Shown piece by piece: positions 36,929-44,686 of a stretch of DNA of 45,725 nt. Under the pieces are notes generated by a model. It ran no database searches. It saw nothing but the letters and a program-made list of their open reading frames with translations, and had not been told where the DNA came from. A program made the translations under genes and the position numbers. The DNA lies in the NCBI GenBank assembly GCA_018240985.1, contig JAFEER010000291.1, forward strand, positions 1 to 45,725, given 5' to 3'. Source of the DNA: Pseudomonadota bacterium (GTDB taxonomy: Bacteria; Pseudomonadota; Gammaproteobacteria; Burkholderiales; Burkholderiaceae_C). Each line of letters begins with the position of its first letter. Within the stretch, counting starts at the first letter, position 1.

Positions 36929-38068
36929 GTGCCTGGTTTTGACCGACTGACGATTGGCGCGCGCCTGACGGCCGTGTTTGCATCCATCGTGTTGTGGGTG
37001 GCGGTGCTCATGGCCGTGGCCCTGTGGGGGCTGGCGCAGCCGCCCGGGGCCGGCGCAGCGGCCGCGCCCTGGGTGTGGGCGCTCGGCGCGCTGGTGATCC
37101 TGCTGGCGGCGTTTGCCTGGTTTTCGCTGCGCCGCGGCATCGTGCAGCCACTGGCCCAGGCCATCCTGATCGCCGAAACCGTGGCTGCCGGTGACCTGAG
37201 CCAGGAGTTCAGATCCGCGCTGCGTGGCGACTTCGGCCGCCTGCTGGGCGCTTTAGGCACCATGGAGGACACGCTGACCGAGCTGGTCGGGCGCATCAAG
37301 GATTCGGCCGATGCGATTGGTGTCTCGGCCGGCGAAATCGATGCCGGCAACGGCGACCTAGCGCGCCGCACCGATGAGCAGGTGGGTGCACTCACGCAGA
37401 CCGCGGCCAGCATGGAGCAGCTCACGGCCACCGTGCGCCAGAACGCCGATCGGGCGCGCTCGGCCAGCAGCCTGGCGGTCGATGCCTCGCAGACGGCCGG
37501 CCGTGGTGGCGCCGTGGTGGGCGAGGTGGTGCAGACCATGGATGCCATCAGCACCAGCTCGGGCAAGGTGGTGGACATCATCCAGGTCATCGAAGGCATT
37601 GCCTTCCAGACCAACATCCTGGCGCTCAATGCCGCCGTCGAGGCGGCACGCGCCGGCGAACAGGGGCGCGGCTTTGCCGTGGTGGCCAGCGAGGTGCGGG
37701 CCCTGGCCCAGCGCAGCGCCGTGGCCGCGCGCGAAATCAAAACCTTGATTCAGGAATCGGTGCAGCAGGTGCAAAACGGCGCCGGGCTGGTGGGCCAGGC
37801 CGGCCAGACCATGCAGGAGATCGTGCATTCCGTGGGCCAGGTGAGCGGCCTGCTGGGGGAAATTTCTCAGGCGCTGAGCGAGCAAAGCGAGGGCATTGCC
37901 CAGGTCAACCAGGCCGTGGCGCATATGGATGGCGCCACCCAGCACAACGCGGCCCTGGTGCAGCAGGCCACGCAGGCCGCCGCCGCCTTGACCGAGCGCG
38001 CCGGCGACCTGCAGCAGGCCGTGGGCGCCTTCAAGCTCGAAGACGACAGCGTCCTCATGGCAGCATGA
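36929..38068 (+). CDS. methyl-accepting chemotaxis protein without a periplasmic sensor domain
   Basis: 379 aa from GTG 36929, with AGGGAGGGAA just upstream. TM1 about 12-34, a loop of only about 13 residues ([12 protein letters not shown]), TM2 about 48-66, then HAMP (67-120) and a full cytoplasmic signalling domain with hairpin tip [20 protein letters not shown] and adjacent [18 protein letters not shown], which bind CheA and CheW. There is no space for a ligand-binding domain, so it must sense a membrane, cytoplasmic or energy-related signal, or work with another receptor. No C-terminal CheR-tether pentapeptide (ends DDSVLMAA). Divergent from the M50 protease gene. Confidence 0.9.
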   Translation: MPGFDRLTIGARLTAVFASIVLWVAVLMAVALWGLAQPPGAGAAAAPWVWALGALVILLAAFAWFSLRRGIVQPLAQAILIAETVAAGDLSQEFRSALRGDFGRLLGALGTMEDTLTELVGRIKDSADAIGVSAGEIDAGNGDLARRTDEQVGALTQTAASMEQLTATVRQNADRARSASSLAVDASQTAGRGGAVVGEVVQTMDAISTSSGKVVDIIQVIEGIAFQTNILALNAAVEAARAGEQGRGFAVVASEVRALAQRSAVAAREIKTLIQESVQQVQNGAGLVGQAGQTMQEIVHSVGQVSGLLGEISQALSEQSEGIAQVNQAVAHMDGATQHNAALVQQATQAAAALTERAGDLQQAVGAFKLEDDSVLMAA

Positions 38069-38071
38069 AGA

Positions 38072-38112
38072 AGCGTTGAGCGTCCAGCGTCAGGCGTCTG
38101 GCGCTCAACGCT
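38072..38112. terminator. convergent hairpin between the chemoreceptor and yciO
   Basis: AGCGTTGAGCG (38072-38082) pairs perfectly with CGCTCAACGCT (38102-38112), and CCAG/CTGG extends the stem inward after a bulge. There is no clear T-run, so its strength as an intrinsic terminator is uncertain, but its place between convergent genes fits. Confidence 0.55.
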
Positions 38113-38121
38113 CAACCATCT

Positions 38122-38757
38122 TCAAAGCCCCAGCGCCTGTACGCTGCCGCGCCCCTGGCGCACCACGATGGCGTCGCCGCCGGTGCTCATCGGGGTGAGA
38201 TCCAGCACCGTGCTCGGCTCCAAGGGGCAGGCGCCGGCGTCGATGATGCCGTCGAGCTGCTTCTCAAAGCGCTCGCGGATCTCCTCGGGGTCGTTCAGCG
38301 GATCGGTCTCGCCCGGTGGGATGAAGGTGGTGGCCAGCAGCGGCGCGCCGTGCAGTTCCAGCAGCATCTGCAGGCCCTTGCGGTCGGGCACGCGCAGGCC
38401 TATGGTCTTGCGCTGCGGGTGGCTCACGCGGCGCGGCACCTCCTTGGTGGCATCCAGGATGAAGGTGTAGGGCCCGGGCGTGGCCAGCTTCAGCAGGCGG
38501 TACTGGCGGTTGTCCACATGGGCGTAGCTGGCCAGCTCCGACAGGTCGCGGCACAGCAGCGTCAAGTGGTGCTTGTCGTTGATCTGGCGCACGCGGCGTA
38601 TGCGCTCCACAGCGTCGCGGTCGTCCAGGCGGCATACCAGGGCGTAGCTGGAATCGGTGGGCAAGGCCAGGATGCCGCCGCCCGCGAGCAAAGCAGCCGC
38701 CTGCTTGAGCAGGCGCGGCTGCGGGTTGTCGGCGTGGATTTCAAAGTATTGGGCCAT
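38122..38757 (-). CDS. yciO: YciO family protein (Sua5/YrdC-like)
   Basis: 211 aa. The YrdC fold binds ATP, threonine and bicarbonate in proteins that make threonylcarbamoyl-AMP for tRNA t6A; YciO members are close paralogues whose physiological role is less clear. Visible: GGGILALPTDSSYALVC, KHHLTLLCRDLSELA, PGPYTFILDATKEVPRR and TIGLRVPD. ATG 38757. 21 bp downstream of the PHP-domain gene, the same pair and order as rnm-yciO in E. coli. Confidence 0.9.
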   Translation of the reverse strand: MAQYFEIHADNPQPRLLKQAAALLAGGGILALPTDSSYALVCRLDDRDAVERIRRVRQINDKHHLTLLCRDLSELASYAHVDNRQYRLLKLATPGPYTFILDATKEVPRRVSHPQRKTIGLRVPDRKGLQMLLELHGAPLLATTFIPPGETDPLNDPEEIRERFEKQLDGIIDAGACPLEPSTVLDLTPMSTGGDAIVVRQGRGSVQALGL

Positions 38758-38778
38758 GGTGGCTGCTTTGCTTTCTTG

Positions 38779-39642
38779 TCAGTGCGCGCGCAATATTCGG
38801 TTTTCAAGCAGCTGCCACACGGGCGTCAGCTGGCCGGGCAGGTCGGGCAGGGCGCCCAGGTCGGTATGCGATTCGCCAGGGCTGTGAAAGTCGCTGCCGC
38901 GCGATGCGGCCAGGCCGAATTCCTGTGCCATGTCGGCGTAGGTGGCGTATTCGGCCGCCGTGTGGCTGCCGGTGACCACCTCCACGCCCTGGCCGCCATG
39001 CTGCTTGAATTCGGAAAACAGCGCATATTCCTCGTTCGCCGTCAGGCGGTAGCGCGCCGGATGGGCAATCACGGCCATGCCGCCGGCCTCCACGATCCAG
39101 CGCACGGCATCGCCCAGCCGGGCCCAGCGGTGCGGCACAAAACCGGGCTTGCCCTCGGTCAGATATTTGCGAAACACCTCATGCGTGTCGCGGCACCAGC
39201 CGGTGTCCACGAGGTAGCGCGCAAAGTGCGTGCGCGAGATCAGCTCGGGGTTGTCCACGTAGCACAGCGCGCCCTCATACGCCCCCTTGATGCCCACGCG
39301 TGCCAGCTGCTCGCCCATCTCCCTGGCGCGGGCGCCGCGCCCGTCGCGCGTGGCGGCAAGGCCCTGCACCAGCCGTGCGTCGTCGGCGTCAAACCCCAGG
39401 CCGACGATGTGCACCGTGGTGTCTACAAAGGTGACGGAAATCTCCACTCCCGTCAGGTAATCCATGCCCAGGGCAAGCGCTGCCGCTCTAGCGCGGTGCT
39501 GGCCGCCGATCTCGTCGTGATCCGTCAGCGCCCACAGCTCGACACCATTGGCGTGGGCGCGTGCAGCCAGGGCTTCCGGGGTGAGGGTGCCGTCGGACAC
39601 CACGGAGTGGCAATGCAGGTCGGCGTTGAGCAGGGTGGACAC
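38779..39642 (-). CDS. rnm: PHP-domain 5'-nuclease, RNase AM (YciV/TrpH) family
   Basis: 287 aa from GTG 39642. The PHP metal-binding fold: NADLHCHSVVSDGTLTPEAL with the HxH pair (10, 12), ALTDHDE, GVEISV, the AHPARYRLT segment and a C-terminal GSDFHSPGE. The E. coli homologue is a 5'-to-3' exonuclease that matures the 5' ends of rRNA and acts on 3',5'-nucleotides. In-frame codons up to 39867 add an unlike basic stretch, so I chose GTG 39642, giving MSTLLNADLHCHS. Pairs with yciO downstream. Confidence 0.9.
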   Translation of the reverse strand: MSTLLNADLHCHSVVSDGTLTPEALAARAHANGVELWALTDHDEIGGQHRARAAALALGMDYLTGVEISVTFVDTTVHIVGLGFDADDARLVQGLAATRDGRGARAREMGEQLARVGIKGAYEGALCYVDNPELISRTHFARYLVDTGWCRDTHEVFRKYLTEGKPGFVPHRWARLGDAVRWIVEAGGMAVIAHPARYRLTANEEYALFSEFKQHGGQGVEVVTGSHTAAEYATYADMAQEFGLAASRGSDFHSPGESHTDLGALPDLPGQLTPVWQLLENRILRAH

Positions 39643-39717
39643 GCAAACGATTGTAGGGCTCGCCCCCGGGCCATGCGTCTGTGGCGTTGTGCAGCCCAAA
39701 AGCCTCGAAAAGAGGAT

Positions 39718-39743
39718 GTTTATTGTTTTTGAAAATGTAAACA
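39718..39743. promoter_or_regulatory. inverted TGTTTA-TAAACA dyad upstream of the second chemoreceptor gene
   Basis: TGTTTA (39717-39722) and TAAACA (39738-39743) form an AT-rich inverted repeat in an otherwise GC-rich 210-bp gap, about 110 bases before the ATG. It matches the spacing of the dyad at 36889-36914. Confidence 0.4.
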
Positions 39744-39852
39744 AACGTGTACCATGCGGGGCCATGTGAGCCTGGGGTCGTCTTCGATTCCGGTGCACGC
39801 TCTTACCTTGGGTCATTGTGGAAGGGGTGCGGTACGGCGCCGCCAAGAAAAT

Positions 39853-41586
39853 ATGAACTTCAATCATTTGTCCGTGGCGCGCAAGCTGTGGGCCCTGGTG
39901 CTGGGCATGATGGCCTCCATGCTGGTGCTATTGGCCGGCATGGTGACCTATTTGGGGGATGTTGATGCCCAGGCTGCCCGCGTCGTGCAGTTCAATGAAG
40001 ACCGCATCAGCCTGGCCCTGAGCTGGAAGGGACTGAGTGCGCTGGCGGTCGATCGGGTCGTCAATTCGGTAGCCTCTGCCGATGAGGCCTTGTCCGAGCG
40101 CCTGATGCAGCAGGTCAAAGACGGCATTCAGGCGATCGATGGCGTTCAGAAGCAGATCGAGGCGGCGCTGTTCTCTCCCGCCGACAAGGCGCAGTTCCAG
40201 CGCATCATGGAGGCGCGCAAGCAGGTGCTGGAGTCCAACGCCGAGGCCGGCAAGCTGCGCGCGAACATGGACTACACCGGTGCCAAGGAGGTGCTGAACA
40301 CCAGGATGCTGCCCGCCGTGGATCGCTACGTGGCCGAGCTGGATGCCTTTGTGCAGCTGCAGGAGCGCCAACGCGACGCCGCCAAGCTCCAGGCCACGCA
40401 GCAGCGTGAGACCGGTGAATGGGTCGGCGCGGCCATCGCACTGGCCTTCGTCGGGTTTGGCGTGGTGTTGGCGGCCGTGTTGGTGCGTTCCATCACCCAG
40501 CCCCTGGCACGCGCCGTGGGCCTGGCCGACGCAATAGCCGCCGGCGACCTGACGCAGGACGTGCACGACGAGCGCCGCGACGAGCTGGGTCACCTGCTGC
40601 GCTCGCTCTCGGCCATGGGCGCCAAGCTGCGCGGCGTGGTGGGCGAGGTGCGCGCGGGCGTGGAATCGGTCTCGGCCGCCTCCAGCCAGATAGCGACCGG
40701 CAACCACGACCTGTCGGCGCGCACCGAGCAGACCGCGGCGAATCTGGAAGAAACCGCGGCCAGCATGGAGGAGCTGACTGCCACGGTCACGCAAAGCGCC
40801 GACACCGCGCGCCAGGCGAACCAGCTGGCGGCCAACGCCGCGCAGGCGGCGCAGCAGGGCGGCCAGGTGATGGATCAGGTGGTGAGCAGCATGCAGCAGA
40901 TCACCGACTCGAGCCGGAGAATCGCCGACATCATCGGCGTCATCGACGGCATCGCCTTCCAGACCAACATCCTGGCGCTGAACGCCGCCGTCGAGGCCGC
41001 ACGCGCGGGTGAGCAGGGCCGCGGCTTTGCCGTGGTGGCCGGCGAGGTGCGCAGCCTGGCCCAGCGCAGCGCCGAGGCCGCCAAGGAAATCAAGCAGCTC
41101 ATCGGCACCAGCGTCGAGAACGTCGAATCGGGCTCGGCCCAGGTGGCCCAGGCCGGCCAGAGCATGCAGGAGATCGTGCAGGGCGTGCGCCGCGTGAGCG
41201 ACCTGATCGGCGAGATCACGGCGTCCAGCACCGAGCAGCGCGACGGCATCGGCCAGGTGAACCAGGCCGTGGCGAACCTGGATCAGATGACGCAGCAGAA
41301 CGCCGCGCTGGTGGAGGAATCCAGCGCAGCCGCCTCTGCCATGCACGACCAGGCGCAGCGCCTGGCGCAGGTGGTGTCCGTGTTCAATGTGGGCGCGGGT
41401 GCCGTGGTGGCGCCGCGCGCCACGCAGGCCACGCCGGCCAGGGCCGCAGCGCCGCAAGTCAAGGCCCCGGCACGCCCGGCCGTGGCCAAACCGGCGCCCA
41501 AGCCCGCGGCAGCGCCGGCGCCGCGCATCGCAGCGGCCAAGACGGCGGCGACTGCGGGGGGCGATGATGAATGGGAGAGCTTCTAA
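39853..41586 (+). CDS. methyl-accepting chemotaxis protein with four-helix periplasmic domain
   Basis: 577 aa. TM1 12-34; a periplasmic helical region of about 155 residues (35-189) of the 4HB_MCP type ([34 protein letters not shown]); TM2 190-211; HAMP about 212-265; signalling domain with [20 protein letters not shown] tip; then an Ala/Pro/Lys linker and the final DEWESF, a variant of the WxxF pentapeptide that recruits CheR and CheB. ATG 39853 opens [16 protein letters not shown], the family pattern; the longer frame from 39754 is unlikely. Confidence 0.94.
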   Translation: MNFNHLSVARKLWALVLGMMASMLVLLAGMVTYLGDVDAQAARVVQFNEDRISLALSWKGLSALAVDRVVNSVASADEALSERLMQQVKDGIQAIDGVQKQIEAALFSPADKAQFQRIMEARKQVLESNAEAGKLRANMDYTGAKEVLNTRMLPAVDRYVAELDAFVQLQERQRDAAKLQATQQRETGEWVGAAIALAFVGFGVVLAAVLVRSITQPLARAVGLADAIAAGDLTQDVHDERRDELGHLLRSLSAMGAKLRGVVGEVRAGVESVSAASSQIATGNHDLSARTEQTAANLEETAASMEELTATVTQSADTARQANQLAANAAQAAQQGGQVMDQVVSSMQQITDSSRRIADIIGVIDGIAFQTNILALNAAVEAARAGEQGRGFAVVAGEVRSLAQRSAEAAKEIKQLIGTSVENVESGSAQVAQAGQSMQEIVQGVRRVSDLIGEITASSTEQRDGIGQVNQAVANLDQMTQQNAALVEESSAAASAMHDQAQRLAQVVSVFNVGAGAVVAPRATQATPARAAAPQVKAPARPAVAKPAPKPAAAPAPRIAAAKTAATAGGDDEWESF

Positions 41587-41587
41587 A

Positions 41588-41636
41588 AGTAGAGCTGCAA
41601 GTGCCCTTCAGCAGGGCGTTAAGGCCTCAAATTACC
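41588..41636 (+). repeat. Comamonadaceae 45-nt interspersed element, copy D
   Basis: AGAGCTGCAAGTGCCC, then CAGCAGGGCGTTAAGGCCTC, 4 bases after the chemoreceptor stop. Immediately followed by the second CTCTCCC element, the same pairing as copy A with the first. Part of the 355-bp gene-free gap 41587-41941, which is almost wholly repeats. Confidence 0.6.
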
Positions 41637-41677
41637 TGACTATGTACATCCCGCAGAGGCCCCTCACCCCTCCCTCT

Positions 41678-41768
41678 CCCCAAAGGGGCGAGGGCGATCG
41701 GTTGCGCCGGTATTTCTCCCTCTCCCCCTGGGAGAGGGTGGGGTGAGGGCCCGCGGCTTGATCTGAGA
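41678..41768 (-). repeat. CTCTCCC-rich palindromic element, copy 2
   Basis: Read on the minus strand it follows copy 1 at 1379-1470 almost base for base (TCTCAGATC, GCCGCG, CCCTCACCCC, ACCCTCTCCCAG, CCGATCGCCCTCGCCCCT). Unlike copy 1 it is uninterrupted, with the matching CCCCTCACCCCTCC end at 41661-41674. Confidence 0.78.
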
Positions 41769-41793
41769 AATGTGCCTACTCAGGTCAAATTCC

Positions 41794-41871
41794 CGTCATT
41801 CCGGCGAAGGCCGGAATCCATCGCTGTGACCAGGGCGTGGCGTCTGGATTCCGGCCTTCGCCGGAATGACG
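41794..41871. repeat. perfect 27-bp inverted repeat (REP-like) upstream of the recJ 3' end
   Basis: 41794-41820 (starting CGTCATTCCGGCGAAGG) and 41845-41871 (ending CGCCGGAATGACG) are exact reverse complements, separated by 24 bases. Each arm also contains its own short CCGGC/GCCGG palindrome. It sits between the convergent mcp and recJ genes and resembles a widespread proteobacterial intergenic repeat. Confidence 0.85.
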
Positions 41872-41941
41872 CCGTGGTTTGTGCGGTGCTGACGGAAATG
41901 GCTTGCCGATAGGGCTGGCGCTAACCTGAAATCCAGGTCTG

Positions 41942-43657
41942 TCAACGCTCCACCCCCTCCACCAGAAACTGCACGCGCCGCTCGCCACGCCATTCGTTCA
42001 CGTCCAGGCGGAACGCCATCAGCGCGCGCTCGGGCAGCGGTTCGGTGTGGCCGAACCAGATCGCGTCCATGGGCCGGCCCTGGTGCAGCAGCTTGATCTG
42101 CAGGTGGTTCTTGGCCTCGCCCACCAGGCGCTGGCTCAGCACCTGCACCTGTTCGCTGAAGGTGGGCGGGGCAAAGCCCTGGCCCCAGACCTCCAGCTGC
42201 AGCTGGTCCACCAGCTCGGCACGGCAGTATTCGGGGGCCAGGGGGCCGTCGGTCTCCAGGCGGCGCGTGAGGGTGGCGGCGTCCAGCCATTCCTGGGCCA
42301 CCCGGGCGAAGGCCTGCTCGAAGGTCTCGAAATGTTCCTCGGCCACGGTGCAGCCCGCGGCCATGGCGTGGCCGCCGAACTTCAGGATCACGCCGGGGTG
42401 TCGTTTGGCCACCAGATCCAGCGCATCGCGCAGGTGAAAGCCGGGGATGGAGCGGCCCGAGCCCTTCAATTCATGCTCCCGGCCCGGTGCGCTGCTGGCG
42501 GCGAAGACGAAGCTGGGGCGGTGCAGCCTGTCCTTGATGCGCGAGGCGACGATGCCCACCACGCCCTCGTGAAAGTCGGGGTCGAACACGCTGATGGCCG
42601 GCGGCGGCTCCTCGTCCGCGTCGAACAGGCCCTCGGCCAGCTGCATGGCCTGCTCGCGCATGCCGCCCTCGATCTCGCGGCGCTCGCGGTTGATGGCGTC
42701 CAGCTGCCGTGCCAGATCGGCGGCGCGCGCGGGGTCGTCGGTCAGCAGGCAGGCTATGCCCAGCGTCATGTCGGCCAGGCGGCCGGCGGCGTTGATGCGC
42801 GGGCCCAGCGCAAAGCCGAAGTCGAAGGTGGTGGCCGCCGGCGCCTTGCGCCCCGCCGCGTCGAACAGCGCCTGGATGCCGGGCTGCATCTGGCCCGCGC
42901 GTATGCGTTTCAGGCCCTGGGCCACCAGGCGGCGGTTGTTGCCGTCCAGGCGCACCACGTCGGCCACGGTGCCTAAAGCGACCAGGGGCAGCAGCGGCTC
43001 CAGGCGCGGCTGGCTGGCCTGGTCGAAGCGGCCGCGCGCGCGCAGCTCGGCGCGCAAGGCCAGCAGCACGTAGAACATCACGCCCACGCCGGCCATGGAC
43101 TTGCTCTCGAAGCCGCAGCCGGGCTGATTCGGGTTGACGATGGCGTCGGCCGCCGGCAGCTCCGGGCCGGGCAGGTGGTGGTCGGTGACTACTACTTGCA
43201 GGCCCAGCGCCTTGGCCTGGGCCACGCCGTCCACGCTGGCGATGCCATTGTCCACGGTGATGAGCATGTCCGCGCCCTGGTCGAACACGCGCCGGGCGAT
43301 GGGGGGCGTGAGGCCGTAGCCGTCCACCACGCGATCCGGCACCAGGTATTCGACTTGGCTAGCCCCCAGCAGGCGCAGGCCGCGCACGGCCACGGCGCAG
43401 GCGGTGGCGCCGTCGCAGTCGTAGTCGGCGACGATGACCAGGCGCTGGTTGGCCGCGATGGCGTCGGCCAGCAGGCGGGCGGCGTCCTGCACGCCCTTCA
43501 GGCCCGTGGGCGGCAGCAGGCGCGCCAGGGCGTCGTCCAGCTCGTCCTTGGCGCGTATGCCGCGCGCCGCGTACAGGCGCGCCAGCAGCGGGTGTACGCC
43601 GGCCTGTTCCAGCGCCCAGACGGCGCGTGGGGGGATGTCTCTGCTGATTATTTTCAT
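41942..43657 (-). CDS. recJ: single-stranded-DNA-specific 5'-3' exonuclease RecJ
   Basis: 571 aa. Acts in RecFOR recombination, mismatch and base-excision repair. DHH-family motifs are all present: VADYDCDGATA (Asp78, Asp80, Asp82), VDNGIAS, TDHH (Asp159-His160-His161), and GGHAMAAG (428-435) in the DHHA1 domain; an OB-like C-terminal region follows. ATG 43657 starts MKIISRDIPPRAVW as in relatives; a longer fused frame upstream is spurious. Its ATG overlaps the previous stop by four bases, so it is translationally coupled to the gene before it. Confidence 0.96.
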   Translation of the reverse strand: MKIISRDIPPRAVWALEQAGVHPLLARLYAARGIRAKDELDDALARLLPPTGLKGVQDAARLLADAIAANQRLVIVADYDCDGATACAVAVRGLRLLGASQVEYLVPDRVVDGYGLTPPIARRVFDQGADMLITVDNGIASVDGVAQAKALGLQVVVTDHHLPGPELPAADAIVNPNQPGCGFESKSMAGVGVMFYVLLALRAELRARGRFDQASQPRLEPLLPLVALGTVADVVRLDGNNRRLVAQGLKRIRAGQMQPGIQALFDAAGRKAPAATTFDFGFALGPRINAAGRLADMTLGIACLLTDDPARAADLARQLDAINRERREIEGGMREQAMQLAEGLFDADEEPPPAISVFDPDFHEGVVGIVASRIKDRLHRPSFVFAASSAPGREHELKGSGRSIPGFHLRDALDLVAKRHPGVILKFGGHAMAAGCTVAEEHFETFEQAFARVAQEWLDAATLTRRLETDGPLAPEYCRAELVDQLQLEVWGQGFAPPTFSEQVQVLSQRLVGEAKNHLQIKLLHQGRPMDAIWFGHTEPLPERALMAFRLDVNEWRGERRVQFLVEGVER

Positions 43658-44604
43658 AGCTGCTCGCGCACGCTGGCAAAGCGCTGGGGCCGGAAAATAC
43701 CTTGAATGCGCTGGCCCAGGCCGCGTGGCGCGGTGTGCCAGATGATGGCGCTGCGTTCGCCGCACAGGGTCAGGCGGGCGCTGCCGCCGCGCGCCACATG
43801 CTCGGCCAGGGCGGCGACCGGGCCGGCGTCCAGCGCGTGCCAGGCCTGGGCCCAGGCGGGCCAGTCTTCGCGCAGGGCGGCTTCGCGCAGGCTGGTCGGC
43901 ATGTCGGGCATGTCCAAGACGGTTGGCGTGGTGGTGAGGGCCCCCGCGCCATGCACCCAGAAGGCGTTGACCGGCGGCAGGCCCCGGGCGGCGCGCGCGT
44001 CGTTGAAGGGGTGGGTGTAGAGCAGCATCTGCATCTCGCTGTGCAGGCGGTGCAGGGCGCGCGCCTGCTGCTTGTCGGGCAGCCAGGCGCTCACGTCGCG
44101 CCGCTGCACGCGTTGCAATGACGCCGTGGCCAGATTTGCGAAGGCTGCGCCGCGCGCCAGCCAGCGCGTGGGCTGGTCGTAGGCGAGGGTGATGCCGTCC
44201 TCGGCAAACCAGGGTGCCAGGATGGCGAGCAGCGCGCGCGAGTCGGCCTCCGTCAGCTGCAGCTGCGCCGGATCGACCAGCAGCACATGATTGGCGCCGG
44301 CCTGCCACTGGCAGGGGGTGATGTAGGCCCAGGCCGCATCCTGCGTGCCTTCGGGCGTCTGCGCCTGCTGCCAGGCGGCCCAGGGCGTGGTGCCTTGGCT
44401 GCTGGCGGGCAGGCCCAGGTGGCGCGCCAGGGCGCGTTCGTGCGGGGGGCTGAAGTCGGTCTCGCTGCCGGCGTCGGTAGCCAAGGGGGACAGGCGCGCC
44501 AGCAGCCGATCCAGCTGGGGCAGGGCCAGGGTCTGCAGGGCCTGCTGGCAGCCCTGGGCGTGGCTGGCTGCCAGGGCGATGAGCAAATGCGGGGTGGAAG
44601 ACAT
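43654..44604 (-). CDS. conserved protein of unknown function encoded with recJ (possible COG4255/phosphoglycerate-mutase-like)
   Basis: 316 aa, cytosolic, no signal peptide. Begins MSSTPHLLIALAASHAQGCQ, contains ITPCQWQAGANHVLL, a Trp-rich middle (WLPDKQQARALHRL), LLYTHPFNDARAARGLPPVNAFW and a C-terminal ARLTLCGERSAIIWH. In Burkholderiales genomes a protein of this look next to recJ is usually annotated as hypothetical or phosphoglycerate-mutase/RegA-like; I cannot point to a catalytic site, so I leave function open. ATG 44604; overlaps recJ by four bases, implying coupled expression. Confidence 0.7.
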   Translation of the reverse strand: MSSTPHLLIALAASHAQGCQQALQTLALPQLDRLLARLSPLATDAGSETDFSPPHERALARHLGLPASSQGTTPWAAWQQAQTPEGTQDAAWAYITPCQWQAGANHVLLVDPAQLQLTEADSRALLAILAPWFAEDGITLAYDQPTRWLARGAAFANLATASLQRVQRRDVSAWLPDKQQARALHRLHSEMQMLLYTHPFNDARAARGLPPVNAFWVHGAGALTTTPTVLDMPDMPTSLREAALREDWPAWAQAWHALDAGPVAALAEHVARGGSARLTLCGERSAIIWHTAPRGLGQRIQGIFRPQRFASVREQL

Positions 44605-44686
44605 AGGGCCGGTATTGTCCGGGATGCCACAATCGCGGGTTCTGCGCGCACCGGGTGTCCCTGGCCGCGTGCAAGCCTTCCATACC

